NCBI GenBank assembly: GCA_033032865.1
Contig: JAWHQI010000064.1
Location: 744,001-808,000, forward strand
Reading direction: 5' to 3'
DNA length: 64,000 nt
Source of the DNA: Dactylorhiza incarnata
Taxonomy: Eukaryota; Streptophyta; Magnoliopsida; Asparagales; Orchidaceae
Each line of letters starts with the position of its first letter. Position 1 is the stretch's first letter. Positions 1 to 12,469 of the stretch are shown piece by piece. A program made the translations under genes and the position numbers. The notes under the pieces were generated by a model, which was not told the DNA's origin, did no database searches, and saw only the letters and a program-made list of their open reading frames with translations.

Positions 1-1004
1 GAAGTAAATTCAATGTTTGCAAGAGAGAGGGATCTCTACTTGCCTTAAATAAGCTGAAGCTGGCGGAGGCGACCAAATAGCACGAGCAAATATTCCAAGA
101 ACCTGATCAAGCACAACGAAAGCGGTGTAGCATAATTTACTACGCTAACACAAGCATTTCTACGATGCGGAAATTAAACAGCGAGAGTTTAGCGGATTTT
201 ACCTCCCTCAAAAGTGAGGGGAGAAGAGCTTCCACGCGAAGACGGAGGCTACTACGAGCAAGTCGGAGATTTGGCGGCGCTTGGGCGACGGAAACCCTAA
301 TTCGGAGAGGTCTTTGCGTGTTCCCGCCAATTAGGGCGACGAAAGGCGTCGGGGAGCACGAAAACCTAGAAATTGGACGGTTATAAATCAAGCAAAAATC
401 TGAAATAGGAGGGGAATGAGGCATTTATTACCAAAATTCACCAAATCCGAGCCCGAGGAGGAGAGGGGAGAAAACCCTAGTCGTTCCTCTTGCAAGCACC
501 GGCCAAAACAATGAAGGAGAAGAGGGATTAGGGTTGCAAAACCCTAGAAGAAGGGAGGGGTGGCTGTTGTTGGCCTCTTGGAGGAAGGAGGAGAGTTGCT
601 GACTGTCCTGGAGGAGACTGGAGAAACAGTCGGGCCCCCTGGACGAGAGGAAGAGGAGGAGTAGGCTGCTGCGGCTTGCCATAGTAGGAGGAGAAGGCGC
701 CGGAGGGAGGGGGAGCTGGAGGTGGCGTCGGCAAGAGGAGCAGGAGCGGCAGGTGGCGCTGGCGCTGCGCGCGGGAGACGGAAGCGGGAGCGGGGACGAG
801 AGCGGGATCGGGAGCGGAGACGAGCGATTGCGGCTTGCGGCTTGCGACTGCATTGGACCGGGAGCCCTAGCCGAGCGATTTTAACAGGGGAGGGTTGCGG
901 ATAGAGGGCTTAAAGGGGGAGTGGGCTGCGATTAGCAAAACCTATAAATAATAATAATAATTTGTTGTTATTATTATTATTATTTTAATTTTTGGGTTGT
1001 TACA
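1..1004 (-). mobile_element. 3' LTR (partial) of a large-LTR non-coding retroelement
   Basis: This stretch matches 3814-4810 almost base for base; by eye there are fewer than a dozen differences, including one 7-bp tandem-copy indel near 838. It ends in TTGTTACA at 1004, and on the minus strand the LTR therefore starts TGTAACAACCC. The first ~1.75 kb of the LTR (compare 2058-3813) lies left of the window. The purine-rich run beside it at 1005-1020 (plus CTCCCCTACTTAGG) reads on the minus strand as a polypurine tract, so this is the 3' LTR of a minus-strand element. ORFs inside it are low-complexity or shadow frames and look non-coding. Confidence 0.85.
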
Positions 1005-2057
1005 TTCTCCCCTACTTAGGAAGTTTCGTCCCGAAACTTTCCAAGGATTCTCTGAATGGGACCTCTCATGGCGAAGATTCAGATGACATTCATTCCAACA
1101 AGGTTTACAGATCAAGACATGGAAGCTAACTATGAATATGCTGAAACAGAGAGGAAGGCGAGCGCGGAGACTTACCAAGATCAAGAGAAAATTTGCGGGT
1201 ACTTGCTACGCATATCAGATTCAAGTTCTCAAGGGAACTCTTCAAACATTAGCGGGTTCGGAGGAACACGTAGAATTGATTTCAGGGATCACAGAGTTTT
1301 CTTCAAATAGCTCAAAATTGAGAGGCAAGACTCGAGAATTCGGGAGCGAAAAATCTTTGCACGAAGTGGATAACTTGCTATGTTGACGCTTAAGAGCTAG
1401 CTAGAAGGAGATACTGGAGAATCAGATGAGATCGATAAACAAGCAGAACAAGAAGCACTGATTACGAATATCAGAGATTTGAAACTAGAGATTCTAACAC
1501 ATTTCCTACTGTCAGGTACGTAAATTATGTAATAATTACAGCATTTCCATTGGACAACTCTAGGTAATGATCATGCAAGTGCAACCATGAGATCGTGTGC
1601 GATGTCAAGCAAATAGTAAAACCATGTGTGTACAATCATTATTGTTGTTCTTGGCTTCACACTTGTGCAATGATGTATGATATGAATGCAATGAATGGAT
1701 ACACATGCCATGTTAAGCGTCCATATCACTTAACATGTCATGCATATTAAGACTCTAATGCCAACGCACTTGAAAATATTAAACTGCCCATAACCATTTA
1801 ATATTCGCAAGCGGTGTATATCCTAGTGGAATTCATATGCACAAAAATGTTAAGTTTGCCCATACTCTCTTAACATTCGTGTGCATACTACTCATGCTTA
1901 TGAGTGAGTGTGTGCGTGTTTCAGCCGCGAACAACAAATAATGACGAGGTGCGTGAAGAATTGATGCATGCGTAAATATTTATAAAATAAGATTTAAAAT
2001 ATTTGATCACTGTAAAATACATTATCTTTTGAAGCTAAACCTATCTCTGATACCAAC
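1005..2057 (-). mobile_element. Short internal region of the non-coding (LARD-like) element
   Basis: This is the only DNA between the two large LTRs, about 1.05 kb. I see no gag, protease, reverse transcriptase or integrase motif on either strand. At the high end, 2045-2056 (plus CTCTGATACCA) is the reverse complement of a tRNA-iMet primer site (TGGTATCAGAG on minus). At the low end is the polypurine tract next to the 3' LTR. The bases just inside the tract (GGGACGAAACTTCC on minus) are typical of the 3' end of gypsy elements. The element therefore keeps all cis signals but must be mobilised in trans. An alternative is an internal deletion of a coding parent. Confidence 0.75.
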
Positions 2058-4810
2058 TGTCACGACCCGTCTCGACAAGAGTCAGAGTGCGCTTCGGGCG
2101 GGCCGTGATGCCACAGGCATGGGCGGAAGGAAACCATGCCTGCTAAGGCGCAAGCAGAGATACTGGTAAATAACTTCAAAATAGTTACTTTTGATTAAAA
2201 CAGGTTATTTTATTGCGGAAGCTTTAAAATATGCTGGTTGAAACAGGTGCACATGCATTTTAGCAGAAAAACTTACGATACAAGTTTTGAAACAAATTTT
2301 TATGCAGTTATCATCTCAGATGAATGAGCATGCAAACATGTCAAGTTCTAGTACATATAATAATTAGCCTAGCAGTTGTCCATGAAACAAGATAAAATGG
2401 CTGATCGCAATTACTACATAATAAAAATGTCCGACAGTAAAAGAAATGAAACATAAACATAGAACCTGAAACTTGACGCAGGTCGGCTCAGGAAGCAGGC
2501 GGCGCAGGCACGAACGCTAAGGCAAATTCCAAAACAAGAAGGAAAAGCCTCAGAACATTGAAAACATTAGCAAGGTAAATTACAAACTAGCAAGAGAAAC
2601 AACAATGTATAAGTTACCAGTTCTATCAGAAGCAAGGCTAGCAAGGCAAACAGTAAGCAAGACAAGTAGAAATAATTAGAATTATTAGACTACTCCGAAG
2701 CATAACATAGATTCAGTCACGAAATGTCAATAGTTGTAATCATTGAAAGGTGCAAGTGTTTTTATCTGATGCACGAGATTCTAGCAGGAGTCTAAAAGCA
2801 AGGCTTATCAAAGTAATTGGGCTTACTATAACATTATTGGTTCCCGTTACAAGGTAAGAGGAAACTCGATTCAAGGCGTCACATCAATTTAACACTACCT
2901 TTCAATGATTGCTTATCACATTAATGAACTGAAGGGTTCATGATTCAAAAGGATTCAAATTCAGATTCAAGACTTGTCAGAGATTCAGGAGTAAGGCATA
3001 CAAAGATGATCATGTAATAACATAAGTTGTAACAAGTGAAAGTGTAGGTATTTTTGTTTGACGCGCAGGATTCATGATTCAGACAGATTCAAGTACAGAT
3101 TCAGAAGATTCAAAAATTCAATGCTCGCTATGACCGGTCCTTTGTTCCCATTAGGGATTCAAGAGGGAACCCAAGTCAAGGAGATGCGTCAGTTAAACCC
3201 TACCTTTCAAGGTTTACTTGTGTTATTAATGAGATTACAAGATTCATAGATTGGTGATTCTAATTGGAACAGACTCACGCTGAAGAAGAACATCAAATCA
3301 AGAAATAGACTTTGTCCAAGTCTTTCAACCAAACAGGTATAAGAAACAGGATTCGATGACTCAGAGAACTCGAAAGAGAGTTTTGAAACTTGCGGATTCA
3401 AGTATTCACGAGTAACAAGATTACTGTACATTATTTTCTAGGATACCAAGCAATCCATTTAGGTTGATCCATTTCAAGACACGATTATCTTCTAAGCGAA
3501 CATGTATACGATCCGAACATGATAGAAAAACACCGATCATATATTTGCTAACCAGATATCATTACTATTATTATCATGACGCTTGTTACACATACTCAAA
3601 AATCTAGTATTCCTTGAATTATCCATCAAATAAGGAATTCATTCATCTAGGCGACTAATCAAAATAACATCATTCATGTCCGCAAATCCGTGTCATTTCC
3701 AACGCGTGAAGTCTCAATTTATTAACAAGTCCAATCAGGTATTCAAGATCTAAATTTATTTGATGAAACATGAATTCAAAAATAAAGTCACAAAATCTTA
3801 AGAACAGACAGGCGAAGTAAATTCAATGTTTGCAAGAGAGAGGGATCTCTACTTGCCTTAAATAAGCTGAAGCTGGCGGAGGCGACCAAATAGCACGAGC
3901 AAATATTCCAAGAACCTGATCAAGCACAACGAAAGCGGTGTAGCATAATTTACTACGCTAACACAAGCATTTCTACGATGCGGAAATTAAACAGCGAGAG
4001 TTTAGCGGATTTTACCTCCCTCAAAAGTGAGGGGAGAAGAGCTTCCACGCGAAGACGGAGGCTACTACGAGCAAGTCGGAGATTTGGCGGCGCTTGGGCG
4101 ACGGAAACCCTAATTCGGAGAGGACTTTGCGTGTTCCCGCCAATTAGGGCGACGAAAGGCGTCGGGGAGCACGAAAACCTAGAATTTGGACGGTTATAAA
4201 TCAAGCAAAAATCTGAAATAGGAGGGGAAGGAGGCATTTATTACCAAAATTCACCAAATCCGAGCCCGAGGAGGAGAGGGGAGAAAACCCTAGTCGTTCC
4301 TCTTGCAAGCACCGGCCAAAACAATGAAGGAGAAGAGGGATTAGGGTTGCAAAACCCTAGAAGAAGGGAGGGGTGGCTGTTGTTGGCCTCTTGGAGGAAG
4401 GAGGAGAGTTGTTGACTGTCCTGGAGGAGACTGGAGAAACAGTCGGGCCCCCTGGACGAGAGGAAGAGGAGGAGTAGGCTGCTGCGGCTTGCCATAGTAG
4501 GAGGAGAAGGCGCCGGAGGGAGGGGGAGCTGGAGGTGGCGTCGGCAAGAGGAGCAGGAGCGGCAGGTGGCGCTGGCGCTGCGCGCGGGAGACGGAAGCGG
4601 GAGCGGGGACGAGAGCGGGATCGGGAGCGGAGACGAGCGCTTGCGGCTTGCGACTGCACTGGACCGGGAGCCCTAGCCGAGCGATTTTAACAGGGGAGGG
4701 TTGCGGATAGAGGGCTTAAAGGGGGAGGGGGCTGCGATTAGCAAAACCTATAAATAATAATAATAATTTGTTGTTATTATTATTATTATTTCAATTTTTG
4801 GGTTGTTACA
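2058..4810 (-). mobile_element. 5' LTR of the non-coding large-LTR element
   Basis: The complete LTR is 2753 bp, beginning TGTCACGACCC on the plus strand and ending TTGTTACA at 4810, where it cuts into the copia integrase. The primer site lies directly outside it at 2045-2056, which fixes the orientation as minus. Its last 997 bp match 1-1004 almost perfectly, so the insertion is young compared with the elements around it. The segment 4515-4690 is G- and purine-rich, and a short AAT/TTA trinucleotide run lies at 4753-4795. Confidence 0.85.
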
Positions 4811-5698
4811 GTGATGGTCAGGATAGAGAGTGTGGCATGGTGTCTCCCCCTGAAGGATGTGAGTGGGAAGATGATTAATAAGGTGTGCAGCAGTAAGTAC
4901 GGCATACCCCCAAAAGTGTTTGGGTACGTGTTTGTGGTGGAGGATTGCCCGGGTGAGTTCAAGGAGATGCCGATTTTTGCGTTCGACAACACCATTTTGT
5001 TGAGGGGTATTCGGGCAACTGGTTTGGTGGATTATGCCTTTGTCAGAAAGAAAGGTAGACATAGACTGAGACAGGTATTCCCAGCCATTATCAGTACGAA
5101 GACACTTAACACGTACAGAAAATTGAGTAAATATTTCATTCCATATGTTTTGAAAAATAGAAGGTAGCTCAGAACGATTTTTCATTAAATAAACCTAAGT
5201 CATGCGAGAAAAATCATCAATGAACGTGACATAATACTTGTGCCCTAACAACGTAGGAACAGGACACGGTCCCCAAACATCTGAATGAAGTAAATCAAAA
5301 GGTGCAGAGGCACGAACATCAAGACGAGGACTATAGCTAACTCTGTGGAGTTTAGCAAACAAACAAGACTCACAATTAAGAGGGGAAACTTTCCCAAGCT
5401 CAGGATACAGACGACGCATGACCTGCATAGATGGATGACCATGACGATAATGAAGATCCAGAAATTTGGTGGAGGCCGCGGTGCAAGCAAGGTGGGAAAC
5501 TTCGTCCAGGACATAGACGCCACCACGCAGCTTCCCTCTACCAATAATACGGCTCGTTGACTGTTCCTGAAAAATGCAACCAGAAGAGGTGAATATAGCA
5601 ATGCGATTCAAATCATTTGTAAGCTTACTAATAGACAATTGATTGTAAGCAGACTGAGGGACATGCGCCACTGAGGAGAGTGTCATGCTAGGTATCAC
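4811..5698 (-). pseudogene. Copia integrase (GAG-pre-integrase and catalytic core), truncated
   Basis: Minus-strand translation shows the HHCC-type pre-integrase (HYRHGHPS then NCESCLFAK) and the RVE core. The three catalytic positions are present: Asp in LLHSDVWGP, Asp in LRTDNGWEY and Glu in QQNGVVERKNRH. In a live element this enzyme inserts the cDNA. A TAG stop at about 5192-5194 falls where the family normally has Trp (after FIDDFSRMT), and the frame is shifted against the protease ORF near 5697. The 3' end is lost at the large-LTR insertion at 4811. It is non-functional. Confidence 0.85.
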
Positions 5699-6901
5699 AT
5701 TGCAGCTACCAAACCCACAATAGAAACCGTGGATCCATCAGCAACAGTAATTGAAGCTCCGCTATGAGGTTTGTATGAGTGTAAGATACCTGAGGAACTA
5801 GTCAGGTGATCAGAAGCACCAGAATCAGCCAGCCACTGGACCTGCCTCTGGGAGGTACAAACAGGTTGAATGGTTTGAGCCACAGCCGCACTATGAGGTG
5901 GTGGGTCAACCTGGAGAGCCTGCAGGCGCCAATACTCATCCTCGGATATTTCAACAGTTCTCGATCCCGGAGGTGCAGAAGTAGAGTCCGCCAGGTGTGC
6001 CGACCGTGGTGGAGGAGGTTTGGAGGCCCAATCCGGCTTCCCATGAATCAGCCAACATGTATCCTTTGTATGTCCCCGACGCCCGCAATGGGCACAATGC
6101 CTTGTGTCAGTGTCACGACCACGGCCAGCGCCCCCCCCCCCCCCCCCCCCCCCCCCGACTTGTTCCCCTTCCTCCTCCTCGTGAAGCAAGAGCCATCGAC
6201 TCGCCGGAGGATGTATATAGAGCAGATGACGAAGTACCGATAGAGCCAGCCTTAGTAAGCCGATGGTACACACTAGCAGTCTGAAGGGTAGTAGGACTCG
6301 CTAGCATTTCAGTCTTCATCGTAGAGAAGTGTGGATCCAGTCCATTCAAAAGCCACAGGAGCACCAAGTGTTCACGTTGAGCCTGATGGCCTTCCCTAGT
6401 TGAGGGAATCTCCCAAAGGTCTAAAATCTCATCCGCCAGAACCTTCCATTCGGCAAAGTACTCGGTAACAGGACGCGCTCCCTGTCTTAGGTCAGCTATC
6501 TTAGGGAAGAGTTCACCAAGTCGAGAGAGGTTGTTCTCCTGAGAGAACATCATGTGAAGAGTGTCCCATAGTTCTTTGGTGTTGTCGCAGTTCTTGCACA
6601 TTTGCTGGGCAGATGGATCCATGGAGCTCAGGAGAAGAGCAAAGATACGGCAATCATCACTATACCAGTCATCATATTCGGTACTTCCCACTTCATGAGT
6701 TGGGAGACGAGTAAGGTGGTGAGTACGTCGGATGCCTGCAAGAGACATAGTAACCCCCTTCTTCCATAATTGAAAATTGGAGGCGGTAAGGATAGTAGTT
6801 GCAATCCTCGCGTTGGGAGGAAAGGTATTGGTAGAGTCCCCTGCGGGGGCAACGGTCGGAGTAGTGCTTGTCGGAGTAGTGGTAGTAACAGAGGAGCCCA
6901 T
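5695..6901 (-). pseudogene. Copia gag with zinc knuckle and start of protease
   Basis: The likely start is the Met at 6901 (MGSSVTTTT). The N-terminal two thirds is copia gag (SNFQLWKKGVTMSL; ELWDTLHMMF). A Gly-rich linker leads to a CX2CX4HX4C knuckle (CAHCGRRGHTKDTC) and the protease active site (DSGASDH). The linker is encoded by a 26-base C run on plus (6131-6156), and gag and knuckle lie in different frames on either side of it. The frameshift may be slippage in the genome or a sequencing or assembly error in the homopolymer. Confidence 0.8.
6131..6156. repeat. C26 homopolymer in copia gag linker
   Basis: There are 26 consecutive C on plus, inside a Gly-rich linker of the minus-strand gag. 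The run length decides whether gag and the zinc knuckle share a frame. Confidence 0.95.
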
Positions 6902-7369
6902 GGCAACGAAAAGCAAAACAGAGGAGAAAATAGCCCGGAATGGCTGCGTCAAGGCCGATTCTAGCGGCTCAGACGAGAAACGGCGACAGGAGGCAGCCGG
7001 CAGCACTGCACCGTCGGGATTTGTCGGAGCAGGGCATCAGAATTTGTCGGTAGGCAGGAGGCGTCGCAGAAGGCAGGCGGCACGAAGCGGCATCACGATG
7101 CGTCGAAGAAGCGGACTGCAGGCGTCGCAGAAGGAATCACGATGCGTCACAGGGGCGGCAGGTGTCGCGGAAGGCATCACGATGCGTCGTCGAAGCGGCA
7201 TCCGGATGCGTCGTCGAAGCGAACTGCAGGCGGCATCACATCACGACGAGCCCCGCTTCCGTCGATGTCACGGGAGGCGCGCAAGAATGCCAGGCGGGAG
7301 GGATGAAGCGGAGAAAACGCGGGCGAGAAAGAGCGGCGAACGGGAAACCCTAACTTCACTCTCATATCA

Positions 7370-7491
7370 TGTTATGGGATTTAGGAGGAAAAACTGAGTA
7401 CCTCACATAGAGGTCTCACCCTTTATTTATACTAAGCATGAAGGAACATAGTGTGGTGGTACACGGTGTGGGACTAATATGTCTAATAACA
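7370..7491 (-). mobile_element. Short 5' LTR of the copia element
   Basis: A 122-bp segment begins TGTTATGGG and ends TAATAACA on plus, so TGTTATTA...CCATAACA on minus, a 5-base terminal inverted match. It lies between the copia primer-site-like sequence (7359-7369) and resumed gypsy LTR sequence (7492 on). The ends are inferred from these flanks because the partner LTR is outside the window. Confidence 0.6.
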
Positions 7492-7793
7492 TTGTGCAAT
7501 TATCCCTTATTTAATTTGAATGATCATTCTTACATGTGATTAAATACGCGAGTTCCAAAGTTAACGTTGTTTAATTAATTACACGTCGGAACTCTTTGCA
7601 TGATTGGATCATCCACATTTGCATTAAGGTTTAAGGTTTGTGTCGTAGGTGTATGTGTGCTTACATTTCTCTCGCATTTAGGGTTGTTGGTTCTATTACT
7701 TTTACTTGTGATTGTTTGGATAGCATCTTGGGTTAGGGCTTTGCGTCGTCACGTCCACCGATAGATTCATCCTGCATCAAATGGTATCAGAGG
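7492..7793 (+). mobile_element. Old gypsy remnant: 5' LTR tail and primer site
   Basis: 7492-7779 aligns with 20932-21174 with scattered differences (shared phrases include TTACATGTGATTAAATACGC and GTCGGAACTCTTTGCATGAT), so the two are the ends of an LTR pair. The LTR ends GCATCA at 7779. After AA, 7782-7793 reads TGGTATCAGAGG, a tRNA-iMet primer site. This fixes a plus-strand element starting here; the front of its LTR was displaced by the copia insertion. Confidence 0.8.
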
Positions 7794-8707
7794 AACGTTG
7801 CGAGCACTCTTTTGATACGCAGTCATTGAGTCTATAGGAACCATCATGACTAGGTATTACCATTATTCCTCTCCTCTATTTGGGGATCCCTAGTCCATTT
7901 ACAACCGCTCCCGTAGAGCCCCTTCATAGAGATCATCATATTACTACGATGATTATTCTCGATCACAACACACCACTTCTAAAGATCGTGTCGACCCCTC
8001 GACGCGATCCTTCTATTCTAGGGACGATCACTGCGAGGATTATTGTCGTCCATACTGCACACGAGCGGATCATGTTGATCCTTCAACACGACTCGATTAC
8101 CTTTGGGATGATTATTACGAGGATCACCATTTTAAGAGAGATCTCGAGTGTCAGTTTCGTGATGTTGCCCCATCTTTTGACTGCTCATCGATTCCCGAGC
8201 CTTTAGTTATTGGCTCGTGAACATGAAATATTACCTCGATCATTTTTAGTTATTCGGTGAGCGACACATAAAATTTGCAAAACTTACACTGCTAGATCAT
8301 GCAAGGGCATGTTGGTTTAGCATTGAGAGGACCTGCGAGCGAGATCATCTTCACCGCATCATTAGTTGGTGGAGATGAAGCATAGGTTGTGTAAGAGGTA
8401 TTTGCATGCATCCTATCAGAGTTGCCTACTCATGCAATTATTCTCCCTTCAGCAAGGATCCATTCCCGTCGAAGCGGCTATGACCGCCTCCCAATTTCGT
8501 TCTGGACTTCGATCTGAGATACGTATTGAGCTGACTTATCACTACTCTGAGTCCCTCGAGCAGACATTCCAGCTCGTCCTTCATTATGAGCAGTGCTTCA
8601 TATCCACTAGAGGTAGTCGAGTGGATGCGCAGCTTGACCTCACTTGTATGAGTTCCTCCCATTCTGAGGCCACCACTTTGATTGCTATTACCCTGACGGG
8701 CACGATA
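7794..8707 (+). pseudogene. Old gypsy remnant: leader and degenerate gag
   Basis: A broken reading of gypsy gag is visible around 8270-8690: an arginine-rich stretch ending CKRYLHASYQ, then AAMTASQFRSGLRSEIRIEL, then SLEQTFQLVLHYEQCF. The order matches the gypsy gag core, where the chain forms the particle shell. Frames are shifted and no intact ORF remains. 7794-8269 holds repeated GATCAT and CGATCC-like words and no recognisable domain. The Tekay-like element cuts in at 8708, with its target copy CGATA at 8703-8707. Confidence 0.6.
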
Positions 8708-11067
8708 TGTAACACCCCAACCTAGTTTTACCACAAATCAGCAGTCCGGTCGGGCCCCGTGATAAGAAGTAAACTAAGTAGCGGTAATAAAAATGGTACA
8801 TAGCAGACATAAATGAAAAGTACTAAGAGAGTACTTACAGCGGAAATAGTAAAAGAAGCTAAGGGTAAGAGTATATCTCAAATTTTGAATTTCACAGAGC
8901 CACTAAAAATTGAAAGAGTCACAATGCTTGAAAAACTGTAATCTTAAACATACTCTGATACAAGAACCATTAGAAAATCCCGATACATGTCCAATATCAC
9001 AGAACAGTACTAAAAGAACAAACTACAGAATGGAAACAAACTAAAAGAAGAGCGAACTGCAAGCATGCTCATCCTAGACGCAACACCCCACATGTGACTC
9101 CTGTAATAATAAGCCCAAAAATGAGTCAGCCCATCTAGAGAGTAAGAAAAACTATTCTTCTTAGTGACGCTAAAAATAACTTAATAAGAACATGATTTCT
9201 TGTTTTTTTTTAAACAATAACTGTTATTCTACAAAAGAGAAGTTATTTATATAATGTTATACCATGTATGTTTTTCTATAAAATGCTTAACATAAATGTA
9301 TGTTTTAGATTTTAAACGCCTTGCGCATAATTATTCAAGCTCCAAAAGGAAAGGTTAACTATATTACCATTTCTAATTTTTGTCGTATACTGAGTTCTAT
9401 TTGTATAGTGATTATCCTTCTTAATATCTTATGCTGAGAATTTGTTTATGCGCATTCTACGATCTGAGTCCCAACTAACGAACGCAGAGGTTCTAGTGTC
9501 TCACGAACATAGACTCGCATCTTCCGAATTTCTAAATGGAGAAACATCTCCCTGCATTTGAGGCTCATATGGTCTACCACGCCCCATGAGTAAGATAGTG
9601 TGCCTCTATCTATCACGATGGAGAGAGTCTCATTTATGCCTCCTAATAAAAATTCTTGTTAACTGTTGGATTTCAAATTTATTCATATGAATGTCGTATG
9701 TTATACATTTAAGTCTTGATATACATATTTGTTAAATACTACAATATATCCTCCTACTATACGAGGAAACAAATTGTAAAATATGATTATCTGGTATGTC
9801 TAACCAAAAAGAATAGAATTTCTTACAGCAGTATTGCGACGTTCGTAAACAAAACGTGGAGGCATGGTTGTCCAAATTACTCAGGAGGACACGAAGGGAT
9901 CTCCTCTGATTTACCTCGGAGCCCTAAAGGGAAAGGCATTAAGCAATTAATAATATCTCCCGAAATTCCTTGGATTGTAATTCCTGGCAAAGAGGGGGAG
10001 ACGCGCACCACTTTACTAACAAAGAGGGATTGCGCTTTATGAGACGCAAAAAGGCCTCTTCTAAAATTGGGAGTTGTCGATCCAAACGCGGTTAAGCAGA
10101 GCCAAGCCCTAAATAAAACTTCCATACGGTTCAGTTGGACGCCATACATATGTTGGCTGAAAAAAGAAATAGGAGGGAAACCACGATACCTGCACAACAC
10201 CGAAAGGAAAGGGTCTAATAACGACAGGTCGCCACTGAGGGATCTCGATTAAGATTCCTGAACTTCTGAAATAGGAATCAGCACGATCCAAAGTCTGAAA
10301 TTTGGGACAAATAAAGGTATGATTTTAGTTACCTACAAGAAGGGATCGATTACATGACGGAGAAGAACTAAGGGGGGGCTTACCTTGCTGGTAGAGGAGG
10401 AGAAGGCTCTAGGCGGCAGTCCTCAACACAGGAACTACTCTCACAGGCTGTCGAGGGCTGTTGGGAAGGAGGGAAGAAAAATCGGCAAGTCTTCTCGAGA
10501 GAGAAAGGATGACGCCACCACTTTCTGGAGGAAAAGGAGATGGCTCCTACGCAGCTGCTGCTGTCGACGAACATGGAGAGGGAAGCGCCGACCTGCTGGG
10601 GCGGAGAAGAGCAGCGAGCGGCGGTTGACGATCGCTTACGGGGAAGCCCTAACCCCTAACGCACGAGATCGGGAGAGTCGTGAGGGAGAGGAATGAATCG
10701 CGACTGACTGCCGAGCGTCTATAGGATTTAAGACGCGTACACGTTGCGGTTACGCAAAACGTGGCTTGCGGTTATTCCTAAATAAAACCAGTAGGGGGGC
10801 TTCTATGAGGAGAGAAATAAGCAGTTATTTCTATTACCAAAATCTGCATTTCACCTTTAATCTTTCTTAAAATTCGTACAATACGCCCTCACATCTATAC
10901 TAAGTCGCGTCGAACATCTTATAGTGGCTACAGCTTATTTGTTCAACAGCGCGCGATAATTGGCCGAAACAGTGTCGTACCTTTAAAAGACATTTGCTCG
11001 GTCAAGAATGCTCTCGGCCGGGCCCTGCAATCAAATTAGATTTTCGTAATAAATTACGGATGTTACA
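8708..11067 (-). mobile_element. 3' LTR of the Tekay-like element
   Basis: On plus it begins TGTAACACCCC and ends GGATGTTACA, pairing with 16144-18504 along its full length with visible scattered substitutions. A polypurine tract (minus GGAGGGGAGA) adjoins it at 11068-11090, marking the 3' LTR. The GC-rich part 10380-10700 is a shadow-ORF zone with no convincing protein. Confidence 0.92.
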
Positions 11068-12469
11068 AATCTCCCCTCCTAATAAAATTTTTGACCTCGA
11101 AAATATCAATCATACCTGAGTCAAAAAGGAAGGCATAATATGCATTGCTCCGGAGTTCATCTTCTATTTCCCATGAGTATTCTGGTCGGCCACAGTTCAA
11201 CCAAAGGACCTTTACAAAACGGATCTCTCTATTTCTTAGCTTCTGAATCCTTGAGTCCATTATTCTGACTGGCTTAATATTGATATTGAGATTTGATTCG
11301 ATTGGTGTTTCCTTAGTACTGACTATCTGACTGGAATCTCTGACTGCTCTCCTCAGATAGGAGACGTGGAACACATCGTGTCGACCACTCATTTCCTCGG
11401 GCAAGGCCAATCTATATGCAACCTCACCAATGTGCTCTAATACCTCGAAAGGGCCAACGAACCTTGGACTCAATTTCTTCATCTGCTTAATTCGAGAGAC
11501 ACCCTTGACTGGTCTGACCTTCAGATAAACAAAATCTCCCACGCTAAAATCCACGGATCTGTGCCTCTGATCATAGTACTAGGCCTGACGATCCTGAGCC
11601 ACCTTCATGCGCTCCTGGATGAGTTTGATTCGAGCTATGGTCTTGTCAACCCATGACTCTTTGTTGAAAGACCTCTCTTCACTTTCAGCCCAACACAACG
11701 GCGTACGACAACGTCTGCCATAAAGAGCCTCAAAAGGCGTCATCCCAATGCTTGCCTGAAAACTATTATTATAGGAGAACTCTACTAAGGTGGCATACTT
11801 CTCTCACTTACCTCCAAAGTCCAGAATGCACATACGGAGCATATCTTCCATGGTTCTATTTGTGCGCTCGGTTTGCCCATCTGTCTGAGGGTGGAAAGTT
11901 GTACTGAAGAGTAGCTTAGTGCTCAAACGCTCCTGAACGTACTTCCATTCCTTGGAGGTAAATTTGTCATCTCTGTCTGAGATTATAGTCTTTGGAACAC
12001 CATGGAGTCGGACTATCTCATCCACATATAACTGAGCCAATCTCGGACCCTGATCCGTTCTCTTATTAGGAATGAAGTGGGCAACCTTGGAGAGACGATC
12101 AACTATAACCCAAAGCGAATCATTCCCACTCTGCGATCGGGGAAGACCGTGAACAAAATCCATCGATATATCCTCGAAATTCCATTCTGGAATAGGTAGT
12201 GACTTCAACTTGCCTCCTGGCCTCTGGCACTCGGCTTTAACTAACTTGCAAGTTTCACACCTACCAACATACTCTGCCACATCATTCTTCAGTCCTGACC
12301 ACCAAACTAATTTCTTAAGGTCTGCATACATCTTTGTGCTACCCGGATGTATCGAATATCTGGAATTATAAGCTTCAAACAGTATGTCCTATCGAAGGTG
12401 ACTAACATCTGGAATGCACACCCTACCGTCGAGCAGGAGTAAACCCTCCTGAATGCTGAACTTCTCCTT
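11063..12469 (-). pseudogene. Tekay integrase and chromodomain-like C terminus, with stops
   Basis: On minus, 12331-11804 holds the integrase zinc-binding part (ETCKLVKAECQ) and catalytic core with Asp (EDISMDFVHG), Asp (IISDRDDKF) and Glu (TDGQTERTNRTMED). The remainder follows with stops, including a YNNSFQASIGM-like block and the C-terminal domain (FSVGDFVYLKVRP, GPFEVLEHIG). The tail RIMDSRIQKLRNREIRFVKV...SWEIEDEL resembles the Tekay/Del chromodomain, which steers integration toward heterochromatin. In-frame stops lie near 12470, 12388, 11805 and 11578; at the first and third the family usually has Trp. It is non-functional. Confidence 0.85.

Larger units (their letters stand above)
4811..7491 (-). 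mobile_element. Ty1/copia element, 5' portion, interrupted
   Basis: A minus-strand copia element runs from its 5' LTR (7370-7491) through gag, zinc knuckle, protease and the integrase core, and stops at 4811 where the large-LTR element inserted. The rest of integrase, reverse transcriptase, RNase H and the 3' LTR must lie left of the window. A primer-site-like TGATATGAGAG on minus follows the LTR directly (7359-7369). The element itself sits inside the left LTR of the old gypsy remnant: 7492 onward continues a sequence also found at 20932-21174. Confidence 0.8.

Noticed and set aside
6777..7397. 206-residue plus ORF opposite copia gag and leader
   Set aside because: Antisense to gag and leader, driven by a GCGTCG-like composition; no motif.
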